DNA of 64,000 nt from Sorex araneus (taxonomy: Eukaryota; Chordata; Mammalia; Eulipotyphla; Soricidae): assembly GCF_027595985.1 (NCBI RefSeq), contig NC_073303.1, forward strand, positions 185,788,095 to 185,852,094. Direction: 5' to 3'. A program made the translations under genes and the position numbers. Positions 45,566 to 56,682 of this stretch are shown piece after piece. Position 1 is the stretch's first letter, and the number at the start of each line of letters is the position of its first letter. The notes beneath the pieces were generated by a model. That model saw only the letters and a program-made list of their open reading frames with translations, was not told the origin of the DNA and ran no database searches.

Positions 45566-46520
45566 CTACTCAATTATAAAACTGCTGCAAACACTTTCTT
45601 TCTCAGTCTTTCTCCAAATTTCTAGATTCTGAAGTGGCACTCTAATTCCTATTGGATACTCCTGTTTTTCATTCTCAAAAATTTCAGTGTTACTTTCATT
45701 AATATTTCCTGACTTGATAAAATTGTTCAAATTCCTGTGACTTGAGATGATCCTGTAGCTATTCTGGTTTAGGTGAAAGTTGAATAGCAAACTAGAAAAG
45801 TTGAAAAGATCTATCTGTTGAATAGATGCATGAATACTAGGCAAAAAGATGCATGCCCCTTATTCTCCCCTTTTGGTATATTGTAATTTTAGAAAATTTG
45901 ACATTTATGCTCCCTTCCTTGTCAATGGTACAATCAAATTGCTTCAATTTTCTTACAGTGAATAACATTTAAGTCACTATGTTTTTGTTGTTCAACATTA
46001 GTCTTGCCAAATATTGGAAAGTTAGTGACTTTGATCTTTAAGTGAGTTAGATGCGAAGATATTTTTTTCAAATGAACATTTATTTTGTTGACTATTCTGC
46101 CTCTTACTAGTGTCAGTCTTGCTACAATCAGAAGTAATATGGGCTTTGATACATCACACCTGTCACTTCCAGCCATAGTGAGGTTTTTTTTGTCTTCTTA
46201 TCATTTGTCTTCATTCTTCAATACAGTACTTTTTCCAAGAAGCTGTCTTCCACGTTCCTCCAAAATGGTTGACCTTGTAGATTTAGTTTTCCATCTGGTC
46301 ATTTAGAGAACATTTTGTACTGTAGGAAAATTATGTCCCCAATTTTCCTTGACAGCTGTATTATTTTATCAAGTAAAATGCTATCAGATTTGTCAGGTGT
46401 GGTTGTCTTCTGTGATGGAGGCTGGATTTCTTTAAACAATTCATCACTCTCTGAATGCTCTTGTTTTCTTAACTCTGATCAGCATTTCCTATTATTTTCA
46501 GTGAAGCTGAATTTCTTATG
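45566..46520 (-). pseudogene. Possible decayed coding retrocopy, unidentified
   Basis: Minus-strand frames across this interval (46520-46305, 46176-45934, 45844-45566) read as a series of hydrophilic, K/E/S/N-rich peptides of normal-looking composition (for instance ESDELFKEIQPPSQKT and NINESNTEIFENEKQEYP) broken by stops and frame changes. This hints at an old processed pseudogene. I do not recognise the parent protein, and no poly-A tail or TSD is clear. It could be chance. Confidence 0.25.
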
Positions 46521-47480
46521 ACAGAGAAATAAGACATTTCATTCTAGAAAAATACCAGATTTTCACCAGTAATATATTAATTATATCTATAATTTATTGC
46601 CACAATAATATTGCTATTTTCAATTGATTTAGAAGTTTTCAGGGAATTTTCAAAGTATTTTATTTAAGTTTGCACACTAGTATGGATTTTATAATAGTTA
46701 TAAAAGAAGTCTTGAGTTTTGTCTAAACACAATTTCCAAATGAAAGCAAATTAATATTCAAAAAAATGCTTAAGTGAAAATTTCTTAATTTTATTTAATA
46801 GCCTGAGATGGATATTTGTTTTAAAAGAGAATGCAAAGGTATTAGGAAAGTACAAGTGAATATATTTATGGAGGTAAAGTTTGCTTTTTCCTTCATGTTT
46901 ATTAACTAATGTTTAATTTCCTTCATGTTTATTAATTAATGCTTATACTAATATTTATAGTTAATAAACATTAACTAAACTTTTTTTGATAGGATGGGAT
47001 GTGCATGTTGAATAATTACCTACAAATTACAATTGTAAGACACCTAAAATCCAAAATATATCTAAAATAATAAAATATTCGATTCAAATAAGTCAGTGTA
47101 TACTTTAGTCAATGCATAATATTCCATCATAGTATATACTTTTTATAATACATAAAATTAATAATAATGCCTAATAATAACAGTAACATCTAAGAAAATA
47201 CATAAAGGAGTAAATCTAAACAATTACAAGTGCAATGCAAATAAAATTTATCTTTTCTTCTGTGTGAAAATCACATATTAATTCAGTTATATTTTTTGTT
47301 TAACTTATTTAAAAATTTTTGAAGCTAAATTAGCCATAGAGCTCTGAGAAATGACTTGTAAAATGTTACTATAGCATCCCAGTATGTCCAAAACTAGTAA
47401 GAAATGTGGCTTATAAAATTGATCCCTTTAGTCAATGGGAATTCTTAGTGGAGTCTGGGGTATCATTGATTAAAATTGGC
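46521..47480. other. AT-rich unique sequence
   Basis: No gene. A local direct/inverted repeat lies at 46889-46976. Confidence 0.5.
46889..46976. repeat. Short direct and inverted repeat
   Basis: TTCCTTCATGTTTATTAAYTAATG occurs twice (46889 and 46917 on), and GTTAATAAACATTAAC follows as the inverted form, allowing a foldback. Confidence 0.75.
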
Positions 47481-47487
47481 AGTTTCA

Positions 47488-47866
47488 GAGCCAGAGAGAT
47501 ATGGCGAGGATTAAGATACTGGTCTATCACTTGCAGCAGTCCCTCATTCAATCACTGTGCAGTGCAAATGAGCCGCAAGTACTGCTAGGAGTGATCCCCT
47601 ATTACAGAGGCACCAGTAAACCAGCCATAGGAACTGCCAATTGTGACCTCCAAACTGTCACGAAATCAGCAGGGTACCCTGATGATGCTCATGAACTGCA
47701 AGGGATACCAGTGTGTCATTGCCAATTTATCAACCAATGTGTTCAAGGCCCTGCAGGGTTCCATACTTCAATAGTGCTCAAATGCCAATGTGTTGAAATC
47801 ACTAATCAAAAAAGCAAAGACTGATCAGATGGGCTAAAAAAACAAACAAACAAACTAACAAAAAAC
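47488..47866 (+). mobile_element. Old SINE-like element with (AAAC)n tail
   Basis: Decayed tRNA-type head (AGAGCCAGAGAGATATGGCG), body, then a distinct second half and the tail AAAAAAACAAACAAACAAAC (47836-47866). Longer than the A type, so perhaps a dimer or composite. Confidence 0.55.
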
Positions 47867-47871
47867 CTTGG

Positions 47872-48045
47872 GTCCAGAGAGAAAGTTGGATAGATAAGGA
47901 GTTTCCTGTGCTCTTTGTCAAGCTTGGATTGATATTAAGCACTGCATATATTTCTCTGAGCACCATCAGGACTGACCCTTAAAGACAGATCAGGGGTGAG
48001 CCCTGAGTACAGTTAGGCTTGGTCCAAAACTAAGGGGAAAAAGAA
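47872..48045 (+). mobile_element. Old tRNA-type SINE
   Basis: GTCCAGAGAGAAAGTTGGATAG head, CTGAGCACCATCAGGACTGACC, GAGCCCTGAGTACAGTTAGG, A-rich end. It directly follows the previous element. Confidence 0.65.
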
Positions 48046-48770
48046 GTAAAGGTAAAAAGTTCAAGTTTTCTCCTGTTTATAGGAGATCAACTTGAACTTC
48101 AACGAGAAAGATAGGTACAAAGGAAAAGACTGGACAATACAGCAAACATTATCATATTGAAGGAAGGAATATCCATGTTACTTTTCAGCAAAAATAGTTT
48201 TCCACCTAAATAAGCATAATAGAAAATAGTTCTCAACCAAAAAATATAAGAAACAATCATATGCTTTATATAATGTTTAAGAGGCCAGTGTGTCTAAAGG
48301 ACTTAGTACATATTAGTGTATGTGCTCCAAAGAAAGAAGCACTGAAATATATAAAGCAACTGCTCTCAGGAGTCAATACAAAATTAAAGTCTTAAATAAG
48401 AATTTGGAAATGATGGCTTTAATATGGGTCTTTTAATCTCCTTATCCTGCAAAACCAGATACACATTCCTCTTTAATCATAAAATATTTCTAAAGTTAGA
48501 CTACGTTCTGGGGACAAAATTCTATAAACAAAACAAAAACTGAAATGAGACCTATTGTCTATTCAGATCACAATGGCTTAAAACTAGGTATTATTTTTCT
48601 TCTATTCTAATGATTCATTCCTATGATTTAAACTTTAATTTCACAAACACATTTTCTCTGCCAGATTAAACCTATTCTCCACTCTTCTCAAAGTTGTCCT
48701 ATTTTATTGCATACTTTAGATCTAAAATCTCTTTTCTAATTATAGTTTCAATGACATGAATGCATATCCT
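48046..48770. other. AT-rich unique sequence
   Basis: No gene or repeat recognised. Confidence 0.5.
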
Positions 48771-48781
48771 TTGTGCATGAT

Positions 48782-50461
48782 TGTAGGATAACATTGAGTT
48801 TGTCCTTTTAGCCTTGCCACAGGGAACTTAGTTGACCTTAAAGCAATGTTCTTTCTATATGGACACAGGAAAACAGTTAATATTTTGTTTTGAATCTTGG
48901 GAGCTGATTGGCTCCAATAATATTTACTCCTGGGCATCTGCTTTCTCGACTCAGTTGCCCTTAGTTCCTAGTACCCCAAAAGCAGGGTCCCGACAAGGTA
49001 CAGAATGGACCCAGGGCAAGCTTGAGCTACCCTGGCATCAAAATGGGCCAGGCCAAAGCACCACAGTACTCAACTATAAATTGAGTACATGGTCATAGAC
49101 AAATGCTGTCATGATCCAAAAGTAATGACAAGACTAGTGTTGGGGTCTCAGTAGCTGGCCTGAGATTTTGACTAAACCCCCTGCCCCTGAAAGCAAGAGT
49201 CAGCCCTGTTTACAGGGGCTCAGGGGCTCTGCATTCCACATACTCCTGCACTCCACACACAGGCACTCTGGTTGAGGAGACAATGGGATGAGGGGTGTGA
49301 CAGTTAACATTTACCTGAGCTAGTTAACATGGTCCTAGATTGGGGAATACAAACCATTAACTAGCATCTGTACTGAGCTCCAAGGGGTAAATGTGATACA
49401 TGCGTGGAATGGCACTGCACCCTAGATTGTGTGCATAAAAACCCCTGTGTAAGAATCAATAAATGGAGTCTGCTTGACCACCAGGCTTCCCCGCTCTGCT
49501 CGGTGAACTTCTTGGTCGACTTCTTTCTCGGAAGTAGGAATCCTGCGGCGAGCAGAGGACCAGGTCAGAGGCTTCTCCCCTTCCCAGTCCCTCTCCCATA
49601 GGGAGTAAGTCTGGTGACTTTGAGGCTCATACTCCAGTATGCCCGGGTTCACTGGCCAGGACCCAAACAACTAGGACCCTGCTGGGGTTAGGAAGACTAA
49701 CCTGGCCTGAGGACTGTGGTCTGGAATATGTAGTGAATGTCCTCAGGAAGAACCGAACTTTAAGTCTGATATATCTCTTACTATGCTCATACAGAATGAC
49801 ATCGCTAGAAATATTAGAAGTAGATTTACTACAACTAAGTGAATTACTAGCTGAGGAAGGAAGAGAGCAACACACCCTTGTTTGGATTCCACCCTTGAGC
49901 AGATCTCCTAGTAATCTGGAGCAATCTCCTTAGATGAGATTTCGTTAATCTCCTGGAGGAGTGGTTTTACCCCTCTTTGTTGATTTGTTAATGTTCAACC
50001 CACCTTTGTGTCACAACCCTATGTAATTGCTATATAAACTAAGACTATAAGGGGAGAAGGGGCAGAGGTAAAACAGGAGCAAGGAGAAGAGACAGAAGCA
50101 GAAAGAAGAGACAGAGGCAAGAAAGAAGACACAGGAGAAGACACAGAAGCTGAGAGAGAAGACGCAGAAGTAGAAACAGAGAAAGGTTGGAAGAGACCAG
50201 AGGAGAGATTACAGAGACAGAGACAGAGATAGAAACAGATAAGAGAGCACAACGGCACACAGAGAAGCAGAAGACAAGGAGAAGCCATCCAGATCCAGTC
50301 TATACACAGCGGCTCGAGAGCACCGAACACAAGCAGAGAGAGAGAGAAATAGAGAGAAAGAGAGAGAGAAAGAGAGAGAGCAACGCTCTGAGAACCAGCG
50401 AACAATACAACACACACATCACATTGCATCCCCCCTGTCACGTGTCTTTGCATTTTTTACA
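48782..50461 (+). mobile_element. Solo LTR, family 1 copy 4, split by another LTR
   Basis: Arms 48782-49137 and 49670-50461, TGTAGGATAACAT to TTTTTTACA. TATA box at 50031-50038, then a long purine tract. It groups with copy 3 by its 3' part (CGGCACAC, AGCAGA blocks, no GATCGAGCAACC block). The 6 bp flanks (CATGAT left, CAATTA right) do not match, so no TSD is visible, unlike the other copies. Confidence 0.92.
49138..49669 (+). mobile_element. Solo LTR, family 3, inserted in family 1 LTR
   Basis: 532 bp, TGTTGGGGTCTC to CCCAAACA, with 5-bp TSD ACTAG (49133-49137 and 49670-49674). The uninterrupted target is seen in copy 5 at about 53930-53950. CATAAAA (49434-49440) and AATAAA (49458-49463) lie about 20 bp apart, followed by GCTTGACCACCAGGC. 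It resembles gamma-like LTRs in layout; that class call is inference. No internal region. Confidence 0.93.
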
Positions 50462-51165
50462 CAATTATCTTTTTTATTTTTCTGATCCTGAATCTGTATG
50501 TATGCTGTTCGTTGACAATCTGAATCTTCACTGAGTCTCTTCAAGACAGCTCTTCTAAATTCTGTTAATGCTTCTCAGTATTCTTAAATGTGGTCTCTGA
50601 ACTTCATCATTCTCTCATCTCTATTCTGTGTACTCAAGGTTGACATCTTACTGTCTCCATACATTGAAATGACATTAGTCTATGGATCTTCCTGGATTAT
50701 CTCAATCATGGGAGAGAAATTGAGAGAACAATCACAATGTTTGGGAATAATGAGTGAACCCCAGCTGAGGAAATTATGCTCCGACATCTTTCTATATGAT
50801 TAGATCAATAAGCAATTCCATCCCAAGGATCTTCTTTTCAGTTGCCCTACTCAATATTAAACATTTTCAGCATTTGTGGTGGATTTCTTTCCAAATTTAA
50901 AATTCTACTTTTTTTCCTTCCAGGAAATCGAATGGCATTGCTCATCTTGACACCAATTAGATACTCTGTAAACAAATTCCTTTTCCCAAGACTTAGCAAG
51001 TAATAAGTGCTTCAGATTTTCTGGGCTGGTCACATCTATAACTATGGGTAGAAAAGTATATTTCCATGCTAATTTGTTGTAAAACCATATAGAATCACCA
51101 CCCATGGATGTAACTCTGGTCTCACTTCATCTCCCACCATATCCATGAACAAACAACAATAATAC
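50462..51165. other. Unique sequence
   Basis: No gene or repeat recognised. The open frame at 50588-50803 has no identifiable domain. Confidence 0.45.
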
Positions 51166-51402
51166 TGTAGCACTGTTGTCCCCTTGTTCATTGCTTTGCT
51201 CAAGTGGGCACCAGTAATGTCTCCATTGTGAGACTTGTTACTGTTTTTAGCATATTGAATACACCATGGGTAGCTTGCCAGGTTCTTCCATGCGGTTGGG
51301 ATACTCTCAGTAGCTTGCCAGGCTCTCCGAGAGGGATGTAGGAATCAAACCTGGGTCAGCTGCGTACAAGGCAAACACCCTACCTGCTGTGATAATCTCC
51401 AG
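51166..51402 (-). mobile_element. SINE, B type (older subfamily)
   Basis: Antisense: GCACTGTTGTCCCCTTG, CTCAAGTGGGCACCAGTAATG, GTCTCCATTGTGAGAC, GGGTCAGCTGCGTACAAGG. Confidence 0.9.
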
Positions 51403-51659
51403 TACAATATAACACTAGACAAAAGAAATCAAAAGTCAAGTCTATGAAATAGATAGTGAACTGGTGACCTTTTCTCATGATGATATTTATTTACAGCTGT
51501 GTTAAGAGGAGAGATTGCCCAGATCCATCTATTGTACTATCTTATAGCTATTTCTTCTAATACATATCCTTTTAAATTTTGTACTTCAGGAAATTTCACT
51601 TGATTTGAAAATAATGTGCAGTGTCATAAAGTTTTTGAAGTATGACCTGGATGTATAAA

Positions 51660-51760
51660 AAAGCAAATTTTATAGATTTCATAAAAATTATATATTGTAT
51701 AAAATATATATTGTATAAATATTGTATAAAATATATATTGTATAAAATACCTGATTAAAG
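51660..51760. repeat. AT-rich short tandem (TATTGTATAAAATATA)
   Basis: Four or so imperfect copies of a 16-20 bp TATTGTATAAAA unit. Confidence 0.8.
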
Positions 51761-51795
51761 GTAACTGATGTTGAATAAACATTTCATATAAAGCA

Positions 51796-51985
51796 GGGGC
51801 TAAGAGATAGTAGAGTGGGTAGGGTGCTTCTTTGCTTCTCTTGCATGTGGCTAACAAAGATTCCATCATCAGAATCCCATATGATCCCCTGAGTGAGCGC
51901 AACCAGGAGTGAGCATTGAGCACAGAGCTAGGAGCCAGTCCTGAGCACAGCCAGTTCTGACCAAAACCAACCAAAGAACACCAAA
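51796..51985 (+). mobile_element. Diverged A-type SINE
   Basis: GCAGGGGCTAAGAGATAGTAG, TTGCATGTGGCTAAC, AATCCCATATGATCCCCTGAG, GAGCACAGCCAGTTCTGACC. Confidence 0.8.
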
Positions 51986-52149
51986 ACACTTCAATAATTC
52001 ACACTAGGCACAATAAATAACACAAAGTTAATTTGAAAAAATATCTTTTCTACAAATTACTTATGCTTTCTTAAATTATGTCAATCTCAACCCTTTATAA
52101 GGAAACTGGGATTTTATTTTTAAATAGTAATTATTATTATTGTTGTCAT

Positions 52150-52315
52150 TATTATTCTTAGTGTGTCCAGCTGTGTCCAGGGCTTGCTCCTGGTTCTGCA
52201 CTCAGGGATCATTCCTAGAGGTACCAGGGATCTTATTTTGAACCATGTGTTGAACTGCTTTCAGCCCCATGTAAAGCAAGTGCCTTGCCCATAGTACTCT
52301 CTCCTGACCCCCTTA
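52150..52315 (-). mobile_element. Diverged antisense A-type SINE
   Basis: GTGTCCAGGGCTTGCTCCTGG, CTGCACTCAGGGATCATTCC, AAGTGCCTTGCCC: aged antisense body. Confidence 0.75.
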
Positions 52316-52619
52316 TGAAAATATATTGAAACGCATAAGACTCAGCATAGATTAAAGAAAGAGAAAGAAAAACTGTATTTAGTTTCCACAGGATTATTTC
52401 ACGGAATAAATTAATTTAGCATTAATGATTACATTGAAATAAGTTGGGACTCCATACCCCAAGCCTAGACACCCATACCCCCCAACACCCCCCGCCACCC
52501 CCCACACACAAGAAGAAAAGTAAATTCTCTATGGAGTTCTTTCCAGTAGAAATCAAATCCTCTCCAGTTGTTGAGGTGTAAATAGTTTCAGTGTTTTCAT
52601 TCTGAATGTAAACACGGAA

Positions 52620-52870
52620 AAACAAATCCTCATGGATGGCAGTGACTCAGACAACTGGCAGTTGCTAAAGAAACAGGATTCCCCTCTGTGTTGCAGCCCG
52701 GGGGAACTGTTCCCTGAATGACCATGAGTGCAGGAACAGCCGAGCAGATGAGAATGAAACTGTTCCTTTCCCTGAAATGGAATGTCCTATCTCTAAATCA
52801 GTATTAACAAATGAATCACCTGATTGTAAAGCAGAGATATGCCCCCTCCACCTTGTGTTTAATTAGAAAT
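52620..52870. other. Higher-complexity non-coding segment
   Basis: About 250 bp of GC-richer, repeat-free sequence with GTTGCTAAAGAAAC and CCCTGAAATGGAATG. A candidate conserved element on composition only; preceded by a C-rich run at 52456-52505. Confidence 0.3.
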
Positions 52871-53065
52871 TTGAAGAAATTTCTTAAAATCATTTTCAGA
52901 ACGATTTTAAGTATTGTGCATTACTCGAGTACTGCCTGAGCACTCTTGGGGATGCCGCCAAACAAAAGCATCTAGAGTGGTCATATTATCAAAATAATAT
53001 GTAAATTATGGCAAATTTTTCTTTTTGATGTAAGTAATTTAAGGTCTTAAAACAGGTTTGGCTCT

Positions 53066-53338
53066 GGCGCATATGCTGCCTGAGCCCATGTGCTGCTTGT
53101 GCCCACGTGGCCGAGCACATGTGTCGCCCACATCTCCCCCTTGAGATGTGTACTTTCATGCTTTCGTGTCCAGTGCTAGGATGTATGTAGAGCTCTCTCC
53201 ATCCTCGGAGAAGCCCGAGTTCTCTCTTGAGCATGTTACTCTTGCTGTTTTTTTCTTTTCCGCTTATCCCTTCCTCCTTCCCTCAAAAACCCTCTAAAAT
53301 AAAATCTGTTACTTTAAACAAACAAACAAACAAAAAAC
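53066..53338 (+). mobile_element. Unclassified retroposed 273-bp sequence
   Basis: Flanked by the exact 13-bp TSD CAGGTTTGGCTCT (53053-53065 and 53339-53351) and ending in an AAACAAACAAAC tail, so it was inserted by L1-type retroposition. The body has ATGCTGCCTGAGCCC/ATGTGCTGCTTGTGCCC near-repeats, then CTCGGAGAAGCCCGAG (a perfect hairpin), a pyrimidine-rich tract and AAAATAAAATCTG. It matches neither the A nor B SINE; the parent RNA is unknown. Confidence 0.8.
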
Positions 53339-53582
53339 CAGGTTTGGCTCTTTAATTATATATAATTAATATAAGAGAAAGCTAATATATTTCAAAAATT
53401 AAAGAATTTGTTTCCATTTTTGCATCTTAATTATAATTAATTAACTATTTTCAGTATTTGTCAATACTATCGCTGATTCTATGTGTTTATTCCATGAATA
53501 CAATATTCATATGGGACTTTTACAATGATTCGGTATGAAGATGGCAAAGTTTATCACTTATAATATTTTCAATACTTGTGCT

Positions 53583-54729
53583 TGTAGGATAACATGGGAT
53601 TTGTCCTTTTAGCCTTGCCTTAGGGAACATAGATTATCTTAAAGCAATGTCTTTTCTGTATGGACACAGGAAGACAATATTGTGCTTGTAACTTGGGAGT
53701 TGATTGACTCCAGTAATATTTACTCCTGGGCATCTGCTTTCTTAATTCAGTTGCTCTCAGTTCCTAGCACTCCAAAAGCAGGGTCCCGACGAGGGACAGG
53801 ATGGATCCAGGGCAAGCGGTGAGTTATGTGCTACTGTGGCATCGAGATAGGCCAGGCCAAAGTGCCACAATACTCAACTATAAGTTGAGAGCATGATCAT
53901 GGATAATGCTGTCATGATCCAAAAGTAACGATGAGATTAGGATCCTGCTGGGTTTAGGAAGATTAACCTGGCCTGAGGACTGTGGTCTGGAGATGCCCTC
54001 AGGAAAAACCAAACTTTATATCTCTTACTGTGCTCATACAGAATGACATTGCTAGAAATATTAGAAGTAGATTTACTATAACTACTTAAGTAGATTACTA
54101 GCTCACACCCTGATACACCCTTGTTTGGACCCCCACCCTTGAGTGGATCTCCTTAGATGAGATTTCCTTAGATGAGATTTTGTTAATCTCCTCAAGAAAT
54201 GGTTTTACTCTTCTTTGTTGATTTGTTGATGTTAAACTCACCTTTGTGTCACCACCCTATGTAATTTGCTATATAAACTAAGACTGTGGGGCACTGAGTG
54301 GGGATAGAAGAGACGGGGATAGGAGAAAGAAGACAAGGGAGACAGAGAAAGAAGGAGGCAGAAGAAGACAGGAAGAAGACACAGAAGAGAGACAGAGAGA
54401 CAGACGCAGAGAGACAGACACAGAGAGACAGACGCAGAGAGCACAGTGGCACACACATAAGCAGAGCATAAGGTGAAAGAAGTGAGAGCGAGCGGGGCAG
54501 AAAGGGAATTAGAGGAAGATCCAGAGAGAGATCGAGAACCAGAAGAGAAGCAGAGAGAGAGAATGAAATAAACTGATCGAGCAACCAGTTTGGCCTTCTT
54601 CCTTCCTTCACCTGCCTCATCATCGCCATCAACCTCCCCTGGGTGGGGGAAGCGGCTGGAGACTATGAACGAGGGCAGCGGGAGAGATAGAGCCCCACTG
54701 GGCCCTCTTCTCTTTTGTGTTTTTATACA
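53583..54729 (+). mobile_element. Solo LTR, family 1 copy 5
   Basis: 1147 bp, TGTAGGATAACAT to TTTATACA. Flanked by GTGCT (53578-53582 and 54730-54734), a 5-bp match. TATA box at 54270-54277, purine tract, then AATAAA at 54567-54572 with the GATCGAGCAACCAG block shared with copies 1 and 2. It combines the long purine tract of copies 3-4 with the 3' end of copies 1-2. Confidence 0.93.
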
Positions 54730-54873
54730 GTGCTAGTTTAGGGACAACACTTTATTAATTATTTAATTCTGTCAAAAACTAAGAATCTTGTTTTCAGTTT
54801 TTGTGCATGTTGAACATTTTACTTTTTGAGTTTATGTATATGATTATAAACAACATTAAGAAATTTGCAAATG

Positions 54874-55045
54874 GGGGCTGGAGGGATAGCACAGCAGGCG
54901 GGGCATTTTCCTTGCATGAGGCCAACCCAGGTTCGATTCCCAGCATCCCATATAGTCTCCCGAGCACTACCAGGAGTAATTCCTGATTGCATGAGCCAGG
55001 AGTAGCCCCTGTGCAAAGCCAGGTGTGACCTAAAAAGGAAAAAAA
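54874..55045 (+). mobile_element. SINE, A type
   Basis: GGGGCTGGAGGGATAGCACAG, GGTTCGATTCCCAG (intact B box), GGTGTGACCTAAAAAGG. TSD AAGAAATTTGCAAATG / AAGAAATTAGCAAATG (54858-54873 and 55046-55061). Confidence 0.96.
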
Positions 55046-55340
55046 AAGAAATTAGCAAATGCTGATGATTTAAAAGATATATACTGAGAAATAAGCCACA
55101 TTGAACTGAAAAACTCATGCTTTTATGTCAAGTTGGTTGTGTGAGACCAAGCTGAAAACTGGATTAGGACCAAGAATGTAATGACGCTTTCCAAATCTCA
55201 GCTCCTAGGTGAGGGAACTTCTTTCCTAGCCAAAGGGAATTGAGAGGAAGTGGAAATACTTGATGAGTTTCTTTTGCTTGTGTGAGAAAAAAAAATAGCT
55301 TGAAAATGATAAGGAAACAAAAGAATCTAGGTAAACTATG

Positions 55341-55384
<44 letters not shown>

Positions 55385-55456
55385 GAGACAGAGAGAGAGA
55401 CAGAGAGAGAGACAGAGAGAGAGACAGACAGACAGACAGAAAGACAGACAGACAGG
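55341..55456. repeat. Compound microsatellite (GA)n(GAGAGACA)n(GACA)n
   Basis: A GA run passes into GAGAGACA repeats, then GACA repeats. Long frames on either strand here are repeat translations. Confidence 0.97.
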
Positions 55457-55459
55457 AAA

Positions 55460-56030
55460 ACAAAGAAACAAAGACAGAACCAAGCAGAAATAGACAGAAA
55501 TAGGTCCAGGACAAGTGAGGGAATTTGAAAGGGTAAACTGTAATTAAATATACTAATAGGGACTCTAAATTTAAGTTTAAATAGAATGTATGGTACAGAG
55601 TATTGTATATAAATTCATTAAATGGCTCTAAATTGTCAGGTACAAATAATCCCTGTTCTATGACTACATAGAAGCAAACAAAATAATTCTGGCGAGCATG
55701 TACAACATACTTCCTCAGTGTATCAATAGATTCAGAAGACCATATTTCTCAATCATCTTTCTCTACGTTTACTTTCTGTCCAACCATCATCTATTTAGGT
55801 AAAATTTCAATATTGTGTGTTAGAGTAAAAGCTTATGAAGATTTAAAAATTGATGTCTAATATAACTAATATCATACAGCATTTATTTTGAGAAAATGAT
55901 AAACTATTCACCAGAGGTACTAAGAAATACAGTATGTAATGCATCACATAGATGATTCTTTATGTTGTGGTGATATTTTAATGGGTTACCCAATTTTTAT
56001 AATTTTTCATAGAAGGAGACAGAATAAGAT
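55460..56030. other. AT-rich unique sequence
   Basis: No gene or repeat recognised. Confidence 0.5.
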
Positions 56031-56052
56031 TATACAAGAAAGATCTAAAGAG

Positions 56053-56235
56053 GGGATGGAGCGATAGCACAGCAGAGAGGGCGTTTGTCTTGCACATGGC
56101 CAACCCAGGTTCTATTGCCAGCATCCCATATGGTCCCCTGTGTACCGCCAGAAGTAATTCCTGAGTTCAGAGCCAGGAGTAACCCCTGTGCATCAATGGG
56201 TGTGACCCAAAAAAAAGCAAAAAAATAAAAAATAA
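56053..56235 (+). mobile_element. SINE, A type
   Basis: GGGATGGAGCGATAGCACAGC to GGGTGTGACCC plus an A-rich tail. TSD AAGAAAGATCTAAAGAG (56036-56052 and 56236-56252). Confidence 0.97.
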
Positions 56236-56252
56236 AAGAAAGATCTAAAGAG

Positions 56253-56450
56253 CCAGAGAAACAGTATTGAAATCAAGACATAGATATTCTTTTCATGTGG
56301 CCAAACTCTGTTTGACCCCATGTGCCACAAAGTTACCCAAACATCTGCGGGTTAAGCCCTGGAAGCCCCTGGGCACCCCTGGGTGTGACTCTGGGCCCCA
56401 TACATCAAACTGAGCATTGTTTGGGAATACCCCTTAATAAAAGAAATGGG
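56253..56450 (+). mobile_element. Old tRNA-type SINE
   Basis: AGAGAAACAGTATTG head remnant, CATGTGGCC, GCACCCCTGGGTGTGACTCTGGGCCCC. Very diverged. Confidence 0.55.
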
Positions 56451-56682
56451 AATGACATTACAAGCTAGTAGTGAATGGTAGATAGATAGATACCTATATA
56501 TCTATATGAAATTATCTCTTTATTTTGACAAATATTATCCCAATTGTTCTTTGTCTAATACAAATTCAAAAAATGCCATCCTATTTTGTTAACAAAAGTA
56601 CACTAATTTATTAAAATTAATTTAGATATTTCCTAAATTGGAATTATAATATGAATATATATATTTTCTTACATGCCCTAGT

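Noticed and set aside
50019..50534. Leu/Ser-rich minus frame and Glu/Arg-rich plus frame
   Set aside because: Low-complexity purine/pyrimidine tract in family 1 copy 4, not a gene.
55164..55514. Open frames on both strands across GA/GACA repeats
   Set aside because: Simple repeat translations.
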